A DNA stretch of 64,000 nt from Bacteroidaceae bacterium. Its GTDB lineage: Bacteria; Bacteroidota; Bacteroidia; Bacteroidales; Bacteroidaceae. The notes under the pieces were generated by a model. That model saw only the letters and a list, made by a program, of their open reading frames with translations. It was not told the DNA's origin and did not search any database. A program made the translations under genes and the position numbers. The DNA lies in assembly GCA_017542145.1 (NCBI GenBank), contig JAFXXQ010000033.1:1-64000 (forward strand), written 5' to 3'. Positions 19,685-28,703 of this stretch are shown here, in pieces (position 1 is the stretch's first letter; every line of letters begins with the position of its first letter).

Positions 19685-20383
19685 TCATCCTACTAGTCCC
19701 TGGAAGAGTCCGGGAAAGATGACCCAGTTCAGTCCTTCGGCGCAGAAGAAGAGGATGAGCACCGTGGCAAAGCCACCCATGATGAGGGTAACGAAGATGT
19801 AGCTGATCCACTTCAGGCGCACATACCACTTCTTGTTGTTGAAGCCAATGGTCTGCAGCGCGCTCCAGAAACCGTGGGTGAGGTGGAACCAGAGGGCAAG
19901 GAACCAGATGAGGTAGAGCAGCACGTTGTACCACTTCGAGAAGGTGTAGCGGATGAGCTCGACGCCCTGTGCGGGTTCACCGCCCTGCAGCTCGACCAAC
20001 TGCATCTTGCTCCAGAAATGGAAGAGGTGGACAAAGAGTCCCACGAACACGATGATGCCCAGCACCAGCATGTTCCTCGACGCGAACTCCACGCCCTTCG
20101 GCCGGGCCGTGACAGCGTAGCGCTCAGCACCGCGTGCCTTGCGGTTGGTCCACGTGAGCCAGAAGGCGTACACGATGTGTATCACCATGAGGATGGCCAG
20201 ACCGATGGTGGCCACCATGGCGTACCAGTTTGCACCAAGGAAGTTGCAAATCCACTCGTACCCCTCGGCTGAAAACAGAGCCACGCAGTTCATGGTCATG
20301 TGGAAAGTAAGGAACAAAATCAAGGCAAGGCCCGTGACACTCATTACTACCTTCTTTCCGACAGAAGAATTAAATAACCACAT
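19685..20383 (-). CDS. frdC: fumarate reductase/succinate dehydrogenase cytochrome b subunit
   Basis: A 232-residue integral membrane subunit with five hydrophobic helices. Conserved histidines in TFHMTMN, MVIHIVYAFW, FVHLFHFW and WFHLTHGFWSALQ are candidates for ligands of two haems b, as in the single-subunit (type B) anchors of Wolinella and Bacillus. It anchors FrdAB and exchanges electrons with menaquinone. The ATG at 20383 (MWLFNSSVGKK) matches the family. An upstream in-frame TTG at 20458 overlaps the -7 element and cannot be used. First gene of the operon. Confidence 0.94.
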   Translation of the reverse strand: MWLFNSSVGKKVVMSVTGLALILFLTFHMTMNCVALFSAEGYEWICNFLGANWYAMVATIGLAILMVIHIVYAFWLTWTNRKARGAERYAVTARPKGVEFASRNMLVLGIIVFVGLFVHLFHFWSKMQLVELQGGEPAQGVELIRYTFSKWYNVLLYLIWFLALWFHLTHGFWSALQTIGFNNKKWYVRLKWISYIFVTLIMGGFATVLILFFCAEGLNWVIFPGLFQGLVG

Positions 20384-20455
20384 AATTACTTTGATTTTTA
20401 GTGAATTAAAATTGATTAAGGATGTTTTTTCCGAATTTATGTCATTAACAAGCGT

Positions 20456-20463
20456 CAAAAGTA
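20456..20463 (-). promoter_or_regulatory. -7 element of the frdCAB operon
   Basis: TACTTTTG on the minus strand, 72 bases before the frdC start, leaving a leader of about 65 bases. A TTTG lies only 12 bases upstream, so the -33 element is unclear. Confidence 0.6.
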
Positions 20464-20516
20464 CATAATTTTATTCAAATACATCTTACTTTTCCCGAAA
20501 AAAACTTGATAAGAAC

Positions 20517-20543
20517 AAAAAAAGGAGGTTATTCCCCTTTTTT
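20517..20543 (-). terminator. terminator of the aroQ-to-LolC/E-like unit
   Basis: AT-rich hairpin: the A-run plus GGAGG (20517-20528) pairs imperfectly with CCCC plus a T-run (20534-20543). It ends in seven T on the minus strand and overlaps the stop codon of the permease gene. Confidence 0.55.
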
Positions 20544-21776
20544 ATTATTGTCGTTTATGGCCCGACGGGCAAGGAGGCGGACAGGCAGACGGACGGCGAG
20601 GGTGCTGACGACGACCACGGTGACAAAAACAAGTAGGACGTCTGTGATATGGACGCTGACAGGATAGGCTTCGACAACAAAAGCTCCTGACTGGCCGAGG
20701 GAGATGAAGCCGAATTGTTGTTGCAGCAGGCAGAGGATGACGCCCAGTACAAGCCCCAACAGGGCACCAGCAAGGGCAATGAGGTTTCCTTCATAAAGGA
20801 ATATACGGGCAAGGAGGCTGTCGGACGCTCCGAGGCTGCGCAACGTGGAGAGGTTGTCTTGTTTGTCAAGAATGAGCATGGAGACGCTGCCGATAATGTT
20901 GAAGCAGGCAATGAGCAGGATGAAGCTGAGGAAGAGGTATGAAATGAACTTCTCGATGCGCACAATCTGGAAGACGTCGGACTGCTGCTCGTAGCGGTCT
21001 TTAACTATGTATTTAGCACCCAATGCGCGGCGCAGCTGGCGCTTTACTTTCGGAATGGAGCTGCCTGAAGCCGTCCGAAGCTCAAGTGCGCTGACAGCCT
21101 CCGGCACCCCAAACAACTCCCGTGCGAAGCCCATTGAGGTGACGATGTACGAGGCATCGTACTTCTCTTGATTAACGCAGAAGACAAGGCCAGGGTTGAA
21201 AAGCGAGCGTGACGTGACATTCTGCATGGGGTTGGCAAGGTTGATGCGTGTCCCCCGTCGCGGAGCGTAGAGGGTGAGGGGATCGATGAAGTGCAATCCG
21301 CTGCCGAGGATTTGGGGAATCTGTAGGCCGAGAATGCCGTAGTCGACGACCTCGTCCGCCAGACGGAAAGTGCCCTCGCCGATAAGGATGTCGCTGAACG
21401 AAGTGAGGGCAAGAAAGTCGTCGCCCACACCCTTTACGGTTACCATGGTTTGGCGGTCTTTGTATTGCGCCATGGCCTGGTCCTCAAGTGTCTCGTTGAT
21501 GACGGTGATGGCAGGGATGCCATGCAGAACCTCCATAAGGCTGTCGGAGGGGACGAAAGTTTTGCCTTTTGCAACCTCAATTTTCAGCTCAGGGTCGAAA
21601 TGGGTGAACATGCTTTCCACTAAGTCGTGGAAGCCGTTGAAAACCGAGAGGGTGCAGATGAGAGCCAACGTAGCCAGCGTCACTCCGCAGACACTAATGG
21701 CAGAGATGATGTTGATGGCATTGTGGCTCTTGCGGGAGAAGAGGTATCGCCGTGCAATATAGAATGGCAGCTTCAC
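20529..21776 (-). CDS. FtsX-family ABC permease, LolC/LolE-like lipoprotein-releasing subunit
   Basis: A 415-residue inner-membrane protein. The N-terminus (FYIARRYLFSRKSHNAINII) and the layout of one helix, a large periplasmic domain (about 45-260) and three C-terminal helices fit LolC/LolE. The last part carries the FtsX-type segments FNIIGSVSMLILDKQDNLSTL and RIFLYEGNLIALAGALLG. In the Lol system such subunits, with the LolD ATPase, lift lipoproteins from the inner membrane towards LolA. No ATPase gene is adjacent. It ends a minus-strand run aroQ - O-methyltransferase - rbfA - permease, 88 bases after rbfA. Confidence 0.88.
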   Translation of the reverse strand: MKLPFYIARRYLFSRKSHNAINIISAISVCGVTLATLALICTLSVFNGFHDLVESMFTHFDPELKIEVAKGKTFVPSDSLMEVLHGIPAITVINETLEDQAMAQYKDRQTMVTVKGVGDDFLALTSFSDILIGEGTFRLADEVVDYGILGLQIPQILGSGLHFIDPLTLYAPRRGTRINLANPMQNVTSRSLFNPGLVFCVNQEKYDASYIVTSMGFARELFGVPEAVSALELRTASGSSIPKVKRQLRRALGAKYIVKDRYEQQSDVFQIVRIEKFISYLFLSFILLIACFNIIGSVSMLILDKQDNLSTLRSLGASDSLLARIFLYEGNLIALAGALLGLVLGVILCLLQQQFGFISLGQSGAFVVEAYPVSVHITDVLLVFVTVVVVSTLAVRLPVRLLARRAINDNNKKGE

Positions 21777-21864
21777 CTTTTTATTTCAGAAGTTCAGGAG
21801 TTACAGACGAAAGCTCTGAATGTAGGGGTATTATTCTTAACTCTTAATTCATAACTAAAAAAGC

Positions 21865-22200
21865 TTATTTCTTCAGCAGTTCGTCAATATGCTCCAGATA
21901 ATCGAGCGAATCATCGACGTGGAACTTGAGTTCGGGGATGACGCGAAGCTGGAAGCGGACGCGCGTGCCAAGATCGTAGCGAATGCTTTTCATGTTGCCG
22001 TTGAGGTTGTTGACAATCTCCTCAGACTTGTCGGAAGGGAATACGCTGATGTAGGCGTGGGCGATGCTAAGGTCGGGGGTGACGCGGACGTTTGTCACGG
22101 AGACGATGACGCCGCTCATGGATTTGGACTGAAGGAGGAAGATGTCGCTCAACTCCTTCTGAATGAGCCGTGCAATTTTGTTTTGTCTTGTTGTTTCCAT
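21865..22200 (-). CDS. rbfA: 30S ribosome-binding factor A
   Basis: A 111-residue KH-like protein that helps mature the 5' end of 16S rRNA in the small ribosomal subunit. Family features are visible: TRQNKIARLIQKELSDIFL, VTNVRVTPDLSIAHAYISVF, and a C-terminal RFQLRVIPELKFHVDDSLDY. Its length is normal. It lies 6 bases after the O-methyltransferase gene, so the two are surely co-transcribed. Confidence 0.95.
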   Translation of the reverse strand: METTRQNKIARLIQKELSDIFLLQSKSMSGVIVSVTNVRVTPDLSIAHAYISVFPSDKSEEIVNNLNGNMKSIRYDLGTRVRFQLRVIPELKFHVDDSLDYLEHIDELLKK

Positions 22201-22206
22201 ATCTAT

Positions 22207-22839
22207 TCAGTTTCTTTTTTTCATTATGGTTAGTCCGTCACGGATGGGGAGGATGACTTTTTCCACGCGGAGGTCGGCACTAACATAGGCATTGAAGGTA
22301 TTGATGCCCTCGGTACGATGTTCATGAGCATATTCGTCTTCGATGACGTGACCATCCCACAAGGTGTTGTCGGCCAAGATGAAAGCTTGGGAAGTGGAAT
22401 ATCGCAAAGCTAGTTCGTAGTAATCGATGTACTGGCGCTTGTCGCCGTCGATATAAACGAAGTCAAACCGTTCTCCCCGTTTAGGCACTTTCAGGAGGGC
22501 ATCTCCGATGATGAACTCCACGCGGCTCCCGAAGGGTGAGCCCTCAATCCATGGACGTGTAAAATCCTCCAATTCATCGTCGATTTCGTAGGTGACGACG
22601 AGGTCGTTGTCCGAGTGCAACCCTTCAGCCATGCAGAGGGCAGAGTAGCCGACGTAAGTGCCGATTTCGAGAATGCGATGCGGGCGCACCATCTCGACCA
22701 GTATTTTCAGCAGACGTCCCTGCAGATGCCCCGACGACATGCGCGGGTTCATCAGGTGGACGTGGGCTGTCCGCCAAAGCGCTTTCAGGTAGTCGCTCTC
22801 AGGCTCCATGTGGTTGAGGATGTAGTCATCCAACGTCAT
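22207..22839 (-). CDS. SAM-dependent O-methyltransferase, family 3
   Basis: A 210-residue Rossmann-fold methyltransferase of the caffeoyl-CoA/catechol O-methyltransferase type. SAM-binding motif ILEIGTYVGYSALCMAEGL near residue 60, FDFVYIDGDKRQYIDYYELAL with the metal-binding Asp, and ILADNTLWDGHVI. Members of this family methylate small hydroxylated aromatics or tRNA bases, so the substrate is not known here. Such a gene beside rbfA is common in Bacteroidales. Confidence 0.9.
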   Translation of the reverse strand: MTLDDYILNHMEPESDYLKALWRTAHVHLMNPRMSSGHLQGRLLKILVEMVRPHRILEIGTYVGYSALCMAEGLHSDNDLVVTYEIDDELEDFTRPWIEGSPFGSRVEFIIGDALLKVPKRGERFDFVYIDGDKRQYIDYYELALRYSTSQAFILADNTLWDGHVIEDEYAHEHRTEGINTFNAYVSADLRVEKVILPIRDGLTIMKKRN

Positions 22840-22870
22840 GGGAATTAACGATTTGCGGTTTACTCTTATT

Positions 22871-23311
22871 TTATCGGTTTAGCAGAGCCTCGACGGCAAG
22901 GCGGTAGCTATCCATGCCAAACCCCCCGATGATGCCGATGCAGGCCGACGTGATGAGGGAGGTGTGGCGGAAAGTCTCGCGGCTGTAGATATTGCTGAGG
23001 TGCACCTCGACAACAGGAGTGCGAATGGCTTTGATGGCATCGTGGATGGCTACGGAGGTGTGGGTGTAGGCCCCGGCATTGAGCACGATGCCGTCAGATG
23101 CGAACCCGAAATCCTGGATGGCATCAACCAGTTCCCCTTCGATATTGGACTGGAAGAATGCAAAGTTTATCTTCGGAAAGCGTTTCTCCAGAGCCTTCAT
23201 GCCTTCGCTGAGAGTCGTGGAGCCGTAGATGCCCGGTTCACGTAATCCCAGCAGGTTCAGGTTCGGTCCATTGACGACCAGGATTTTCTTTTTGTTTTTT
23301 TCTTCACTCAT
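22871..23311 (-). CDS. aroQ: 3-dehydroquinate dehydratase, type II
   Basis: A 146-residue enzyme of the shikimate pathway: 3-dehydroquinate to 3-dehydroshikimate plus water. Family signature VVNGPNLNLLGLREPGIYG with the catalytic Tyr, an Asn-containing LNAGAYTHTSVAI, and VEVHLSNIYSRETFRHTS with the catalytic His. Its length is typical of the dodecameric type II enzyme. It is the first gene of the minus-strand unit and is divergent from xerD. The later pathway gene aroK lies 30 kb away in this window. Confidence 0.96.
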   Translation of the reverse strand: MSEEKNKKKILVVNGPNLNLLGLREPGIYGSTTLSEGMKALEKRFPKINFAFFQSNIEGELVDAIQDFGFASDGIVLNAGAYTHTSVAIHDAIKAIRTPVVEVHLSNIYSRETFRHTSLITSACIGIIGGFGMDSYRLAVEALLNR

Positions 23312-23338
23312 TTTGTATTTTTATTGAATGGTTTTGCG

Positions 23339-23346
23339 TAACTTTG
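23339..23346 (+). promoter_or_regulatory. -7 element of xerD
   Basis: TAACTTTG on plus, 39 bases before the xerD start. A TTTG lies at 23312-23315, with a spacer of 23, slightly long. Confidence 0.6.
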
Positions 23347-23369
23347 TACCGAATTTCAGAAATCCGGCG

Positions 23370-23377
23370 CGAAGGTA
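23370..23377 (-). promoter_or_regulatory. -7 element of the aroQ unit
   Basis: TACCTTCG on the minus strand (CGAAGGTA on plus), 59 bases before the aroQ start. It faces the xerD promoter, so the two transcripts would overlap at their 5' ends. Confidence 0.5.
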
Positions 23378-23384
23378 GAAAAAA

Positions 23385-24317
23385 ATGGGCAATAAATCAT
23401 CAAAAGATGAGAATAAAAAGATGTTGACGAGGTATAAACAGTATCTCGTCTTCGAAAAAGCGCTTTCGGCGAACACGCTTGACGCCTATTTGAAGGATGT
23501 GGAGAAACTGTTCGGATATCTCTCGGAGGAAGGCGTTCGCCCCGAGGAGGTAACGCTGGATACGCTGGAGCATTTCACGGCAGACTTGATGGATGTCGGC
23601 ATTAATCCCCGCTCGGTAGCGCGGATTCTTTCAGGAGTACGCTCGTTCTACCGTTTCCTTGTGTTGGAGAAATACATCGAAGCCGACCCCACGTTGTTGC
23701 TCGAATCGCCCAAGATTCCCGCCCGTCTGCCAGAGGTCCTGAGCGTGGAAGAAATCGACAAAATCATCGATTCCATCGACCTTTCCTCGAAGGAAGGGCA
23801 ACGCAATAGGGCCATTATCGAGACACTCTACAGCTGCGGGCTGCGTGTGTCGGAGTTGTGCAGCCTGCGGCTGAGCGACCTCTATCTGAAAGAGGGCTTC
23901 ATCCGGGTGGAGGGCAAGGGCAGCAAGCAGCGGCTGGTGCCTATCTCACCCTCAGCTATTCAAGAGATTGAATATTACATGGCCGACCGCAATCAGATAG
24001 ATATCAAGCCCGGCTACGAGGACTACCTCTTCATTAGCGCCCTCCGAAAGAAAAACCTCTCCCGTATCATGGTGTTCCACTTGGTGAAGGAACTGGCTGA
24101 AAAGGCAGGTGTCCGAAAGGTAATCAGCCCCCACACGTTCCGTCACTCCTTTGCCACCCATCTGCTGGAGAATGGCGCCAACCTGCGTGTTATCCAAGCC
24201 ATGTTGGGGCACGAGGACATCGGCACGACCGAAATATACACCCACATCGATTCTACCCGTCTGCGAAGCGAAATCGTGGAGCACCATCCACGCAACATTC
24301 TGCATCCCTCGGGCTGA
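23385..24317 (+). CDS. xerD: tyrosine recombinase XerD
   Basis: A 310-residue site-specific recombinase that resolves chromosome dimers at dif. The N-terminal SAM-like core-binding domain (about 10-100, YLVFEKALSANTLDAYLKD) is followed by the catalytic domain with Arg in SCGLRVSELCSLR, Lys in GKGSKQRLVP, HTFRHSFATHLL (His and Arg), and MLGHEDIGTTEIYTHI with the nucleophilic Tyr. Length and motifs fit XerD rather than a phage or conjugative-element integrase. No integrated element is visible beside it. The S9 peptidase follows on the same strand. Confidence 0.93.
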   Translation: MGNKSSKDENKKMLTRYKQYLVFEKALSANTLDAYLKDVEKLFGYLSEEGVRPEEVTLDTLEHFTADLMDVGINPRSVARILSGVRSFYRFLVLEKYIEADPTLLLESPKIPARLPEVLSVEEIDKIIDSIDLSSKEGQRNRAIIETLYSCGLRVSELCSLRLSDLYLKEGFIRVEGKGSKQRLVPISPSAIQEIEYYMADRNQIDIKPGYEDYLFISALRKKNLSRIMVFHLVKELAEKAGVRKVISPHTFRHSFATHLLENGANLRVIQAMLGHEDIGTTEIYTHIDSTRLRSEIVEHHPRNILHPSG

Positions 24318-24370
24318 TCTTGAAAACTACGGAATATAGGTTGAAAACTTTGAGATTCATTTTTATAATT

Positions 24371-26893
24371 ATGAAAAAACTACTATTCCTTGCCTCTGCG
24401 CTGTTGTCGCTGACGACACAGGCACAAGTAATTACCGAGTATGCCGTCCGTGAGGCGGCTACAGTAAAAGAACCGCTCGTCTGCGATTCGGCAGACATCA
24501 AGGGCAACCGTTACAAGACCGATCTGCTGAAGACGGATGTAGTTGTCAACCTCGATGCCTTCCCCTCCGACATCGTGGCCACCGATATCGCCGGTATGCT
24601 GAGGCTGCCGGGACGTGAGGGCGAGAACATCATCTACATTATCACCACGCGGCTGCGTGCCGAGCGTTTCATGAAGGCCGACCTGAAGATTACCAGCCCG
24701 TTGCCCTTTGATGCTTCCGTTGAGGGGCTGGGCAAGGCGACGAAGAACGAGGCGCAGGACACCATCAGCCCCCAAAGTACCCGCACTATCTCCCTGCGAA
24801 TGGAGCCTGAGAAGACCTATCTTGTCACCTTGAAAGTGCTTGTTCCTTCCGATGGAAAGGGCGATTTTTGCGTCAAGTGCGAGGTGGATAAGAAAAAGGA
24901 TTTTGGCGATGTGGCAGTTGTCAGCGGGATGAGCCAAAAGGGCCGTTTCATGCTTGACAACACGGTGTATGGCAACCGCGTCACGGGTGTGCAGCTCTCG
25001 CCCAGCGGAAAGTATCTGGTCACACGCTATTCTTATGCTTATAGTGCTGACCGCAGCGATTCCCGTGCCGAGCTTACCGAGGTAAAGACGGGGAAGCATA
25101 TTGCCTGGGTGGCGAACAACCTTCGCTGGATGCCGCGGACTGACAAGCTGTGGTACACGCGCCGTGCCGCTGTGGGCAGCGACCTCATCACCGTCGACCC
25201 TCTGACGCAGCAGGAGGAGGTGCTCTTCCGTTCTCTGCCTGACGAGCGCTTCCAATGGTTCCCCGATGAGAAGAAAATGATTGTCATGAAGAACGATGAG
25301 GGAGTCCGCGACAACGGTCCGCTAAAGCACATCCTCTCGCCTCGCGACCGTATCCCCGGCAACCGCAACAGCGCCTACCCCTGCATCTACTACCCCGAGA
25401 GCGGCACCACCGAGCGCCTCACTTTCGGCAAACACTCCACCCATGTGGCTGACATCTCGCCCGATGGCACAAAGCTGTTGCTCCAGTCGTCCGACGAAGA
25501 TGTCTCGCGCCATCCTTATTATTATATCTCTACGCTGAGCGAGTACGACTTGACCACGCGGACGGTAGATACCATCTTTGCCGACAAACCGTATGTGGGA
25601 GGGGTAGAGTACTCCCCTGACGGGACGAAGCTGCTATTCACCGGCGGCCCCGAGGCCTTCGACGGCATCGGCAAGAACTGCGGCAGTCTGCCCATTGCCA
25701 ATGATTATGACAAGCAGGCATACATCATGGACCTTGCCACACGCGAGGTGGAAGCCATCACCCGCGACTTCGACCCTTCCATCGAGAATGTCATCTGGAA
25801 CCGTGCCGACGGCAACATCTACCTCCGCGTCACCGAGGCCGATGATGTGAACGTCTATATTTATTCCCCCAAGGCCCGCACGATAAAGCGGCTGCCGCTG
25901 GAGACCCCGGTTGTCTCATCGTTCGTGTTGCCTACGGAGGATGCTTCCGTGGCGGCCTACTATGGCACCGACGACCACAGTGCTGGCCGTGCCTACCTCT
26001 ATCAGATGAAGAATGGCACGTCGCGTCTCATCGCCGACCCCTTGAAGGAGCAGCTTGACCAGCTTGAGCTCGGCCAGACCGAGCCGTGGAACTTCACCGC
26101 CTCGGACGGCACGCTCATAACCGGCAAGTGCTGCCTGCCCCCCGCCTTCGACGCCTCGAAGAAATACCCGATGATTGTCTATTACTACGGCGGCACCACG
26201 CCCACCACGAAAGGCATCTCCAGCCCCTATTGCGCCCAGTTGCTTGCGTCGCGCGGCTATGTGGTCTATGTCATCCAGCCCAGCGGCACCATCGGCTTCG
26301 GGCAGGAGTTCTCGGCCCGTCACGTCAATGCCTGGGGCAAATGGACGGCCAGCGACATCATCGAGGGCGTGCAGCAGTTCTGCGCCGCCCACCCGTTCGT
26401 GGACGCTGAGCACGTTGGCTGCATGGGTGCCTCGTACGGCGGCTTCATGACGCAGTACCTGCAGACGCAGACCGACATCTTCGCTGCAGCCGTCTCACAC
26501 GCCGGCATCAGCAACGTCACCAGCTACTGGGGCGAGGGCTACTGGGGCTACAGCTACAATGCCGTTGCTGCTGCCGGCAGCTGGCCCTGGCAGAACCCCG
26601 ACCTCTTTGCACAGGGCTCGCTCTTCAACGCCGACAAAATCAACACCCCCCTGCTGTTGCTCCACGGCACCGCCGACACCAACGTACCCATCGGCGAGAG
26701 CATCCAGCTCTTCAACGCCCTGAAGATTCTCGGCAAAACCGTCGAATTCATCGAGGTCGAGGGCGAAAACCACTTCATTCAGGACTACCCCAAGCGCATC
26801 CTCTGGCACAACACCATCATGGCGTGGTTTGCCCGCTTCCTCCAGAACGACGACCGCTGGTGGTACGACCTCTATCCGAAAAAAGGTAATTAG
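24371..26893 (+). CDS. secreted S9 family prolyl oligopeptidase-type peptidase
   Basis: An 840-residue periplasmic or surface serine peptidase of the dipeptidyl peptidase/acylaminoacyl peptidase type. The signal peptide (MKKLLFLASALLSLTTQAQ) sets the start at 24371 rather than the in-frame ATG at 24320, which lies 2 bases after the xerD stop. Residues about 30-590 form a beta-propeller-like region (LSPSGKYLV, ISPDGTKLLL, YSPDGTKLLF). The C-terminal alpha/beta hydrolase has the nucleophile motif GASYGGFM, the Asp in HGTADTNVP and the His in GENHF. It probably cleaves short peptides during protein feeding. Confidence 0.94.
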   Translation: MKKLLFLASALLSLTTQAQVITEYAVREAATVKEPLVCDSADIKGNRYKTDLLKTDVVVNLDAFPSDIVATDIAGMLRLPGREGENIIYIITTRLRAERFMKADLKITSPLPFDASVEGLGKATKNEAQDTISPQSTRTISLRMEPEKTYLVTLKVLVPSDGKGDFCVKCEVDKKKDFGDVAVVSGMSQKGRFMLDNTVYGNRVTGVQLSPSGKYLVTRYSYAYSADRSDSRAELTEVKTGKHIAWVANNLRWMPRTDKLWYTRRAAVGSDLITVDPLTQQEEVLFRSLPDERFQWFPDEKKMIVMKNDEGVRDNGPLKHILSPRDRIPGNRNSAYPCIYYPESGTTERLTFGKHSTHVADISPDGTKLLLQSSDEDVSRHPYYYISTLSEYDLTTRTVDTIFADKPYVGGVEYSPDGTKLLFTGGPEAFDGIGKNCGSLPIANDYDKQAYIMDLATREVEAITRDFDPSIENVIWNRADGNIYLRVTEADDVNVYIYSPKARTIKRLPLETPVVSSFVLPTEDASVAAYYGTDDHSAGRAYLYQMKNGTSRLIADPLKEQLDQLELGQTEPWNFTASDGTLITGKCCLPPAFDASKKYPMIVYYYGGTTPTTKGISSPYCAQLLASRGYVVYVIQPSGTIGFGQEFSARHVNAWGKWTASDIIEGVQQFCAAHPFVDAEHVGCMGASYGGFMTQYLQTQTDIFAAAVSHAGISNVTSYWGEGYWGYSYNAVAAAGSWPWQNPDLFAQGSLFNADKINTPLLLLHGTADTNVPIGESIQLFNALKILGKTVEFIEVEGENHFIQDYPKRILWHNTIMAWFARFLQNDDRWWYDLYPKKGN

Positions 26894-26929
26894 TTGGCGA
26901 ATTATTAACTAAAAATAACTACGTTTTTC

Positions 26930-26960
26930 TTTGTTTTTCGCGCGTTAAGCAGTAATTTTG
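26930..26960 (+). promoter_or_regulatory. promoter of the TPR/OmpA-like lipoprotein gene
   Basis: TTTG (26930-26933), 19-base spacer, TAATTTTG (26953-26960); 54 bases upstream of the start. A full Bacteroidota consensus. Confidence 0.8.
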
Positions 26961-27014
26961 CAGCCCCAAATGAGAAACGAAGAAATAGTATAATCCCTAA
27001 TTATTAAAAAAACA

Positions 27015-28703
27015 ATGAAAAAACAGAGATTCATCCTCATGGCAGTGGCTGTGCTTGCACTATGCTCCTGCAGCAAAAAACTCACCGAGTTGTCTTCCGA
27101 CTACTTCACCGTTACCCCCCAGATTCTGGAGTCCGTCAATGGCGAAGTTCCTGTCACCATCCACGGCACCTTCCCCGCAAAGTTCTTCCCCAAGAAGGCT
27201 GTCCTCACCGTCACCCCCGTGCTGAAGTACAACGGTGGCGAAGCCGCTGGCGAGGCCTACACCTATCAGGGCGAGAAGGTCGCCGGTAACGGACAGGCCA
27301 TCCCCTTCAAAACAGGAGCTAACGTCACCCTCAAGAGTGTCTATGATTACATCCCCGCCATGGCCAAGAGCGAACTCTACCTCCGTCCCGTTGTCAGCAT
27401 GGGCAGCAAGCGTTCCGTTCTTCCTGACGTGAAGGTTGCCGACGGCGTCCTCGCCACCGCCGAGCTCTATGCCGCCACCGCCGCCTCCACCACCCCTGCT
27501 GCCAGCGAAGATGCTTTCCAGCGCATTATCGAACAGGTCAAGCAGGCCAACATCATGTTCCTCATCCAGCAGGCCAATCTCCGTTCCACCGAGCTCAGCT
27601 CTAAGGACCTCGTCGAGGTGTTCAACACCCTCAAGGACGTCAATGCCGACGACCGCAAGCAGCTCGAGGGCCTCGAGATTTCCGCTTACGCTTCGCCCGA
27701 CGGTGCCCTCGACCTCAACGACCGCCTCGCTCAGGAGCGTCAGAAGAACACCCGCAACTACGTCAACCAGCAGCTGAAGAAGGCCAAGGTCAACACCGAC
27801 GTCGATACCGAGTACACCGCCGAGGACTGGGAAGGCTTCAAGCAGCTTGTCGAAGCTTCCAACATCGCCGATAAGGACCTCATCCTCCGCGTCCTCTCCA
27901 TGTACAACGAGCCCGAAGCCCGCGAGCGCGAGATTAAGAACATCTCCACCGTCTATGCTGACCTCGCCAACGAGATACTGCCCCAGCTGCGTCGCGCCCG
28001 CCTCAGCCTGCGCTACCAGCTCATCGGCCGCACCGACGACGAGATTCTCGCCGCTTTCAAGTCCGACCCCGCCGTCCTTAGCATCGAGGAGCTGCTCTAT
28101 GCCGCTACCCTCGTGAAGACCGATGCCGAGAAGACCGCTATCTACAAGAAGGCCACCGAGCTCTACCCCTCCGACTATCGTGCATTCAACAATGTCGCCC
28201 AGCTGGCATACGCCGCCACCGACTACGACACAGCCAAGAGCTACCTCCAGCGTGCCGCCCGCATCAACCCCTCCGCTCCTGAGGTGAACACCAACCTCGG
28301 CATGCTCGAGCTCCTCGCCGGCAACAAGGCCGAGGCCGAGGCCTACCTTGCCAAGGGCACCGATGCCGCTGCCAACAGCGCCGCACTCGGTAACCTCTAC
28401 ATCGCTCAGGGACAGTATGCCCGCGCTGCCGCTGCCTTTGCTGACACCAAGAGCAACGCTGCCGCCCTGGCACAGATTATGTCGAAAGACTACACCGCCG
28501 CCCGCAACACCCTTGCCCGCATCGCCGCCCCCGATGCCTACACCTACTACCTGGCAGCCATCCTCGCCGCCCGCACTAATCAGGCAGCCGAGGTTGCCAC
28601 CAACCTGGCCAAGGCCGTCAAGCTCGACCGCGCTCTCCTCGACCGCGCCCTGAGCGATGCCGAGTTCGTCAAATTCGCATCCTCACTGGCAGGACTTCGA
28701 TAA
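27015..28703 (+). CDS. TPR lipoprotein with an OmpA-like region
   Basis: A 562-residue lipoprotein with signal peptide and lipobox ALCSC. An N-terminal beta-rich part (about 20-140) is followed by an OmpA-C-like segment (LEISAYASPDGALDLNDRLA, then QERQKNTRNYVNQQLKKA) that in relatives binds or sits close to peptidoglycan. The C-terminal half is helical with TPR repeats (YRAFNNVAQLAYAATDYDTA, VNTNLGMLELLAGNKAEAEA). It is Ala-rich with strong codon bias, which suggests high expression. A cell-envelope structural role is inferred. Its stop codon directly abuts the dprA start. Confidence 0.8.
   Translation: MKKQRFILMAVAVLALCSCSKKLTELSSDYFTVTPQILESVNGEVPVTIHGTFPAKFFPKKAVLTVTPVLKYNGGEAAGEAYTYQGEKVAGNGQAIPFKTGANVTLKSVYDYIPAMAKSELYLRPVVSMGSKRSVLPDVKVADGVLATAELYAATAASTTPAASEDAFQRIIEQVKQANIMFLIQQANLRSTELSSKDLVEVFNTLKDVNADDRKQLEGLEISAYASPDGALDLNDRLAQERQKNTRNYVNQQLKKAKVNTDVDTEYTAEDWEGFKQLVEASNIADKDLILRVLSMYNEPEAREREIKNISTVYADLANEILPQLRRARLSLRYQLIGRTDDEILAAFKSDPAVLSIEELLYAATLVKTDAEKTAIYKKATELYPSDYRAFNNVAQLAYAATDYDTAKSYLQRAARINPSAPEVNTNLGMLELLAGNKAEAEAYLAKGTDAAANSAALGNLYIAQGQYARAAAAFADTKSNAAALAQIMSKDYTAARNTLARIAAPDAYTYYLAAILAARTNQAAEVATNLAKAVKLDRALLDRALSDAEFVKFASSLAGLR

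Noticed and set aside
23385..24317. integrase of a mobile element
   Set aside because: Motifs and length fit housekeeping XerD, and no element ends, relaxase or phage genes are beside it.
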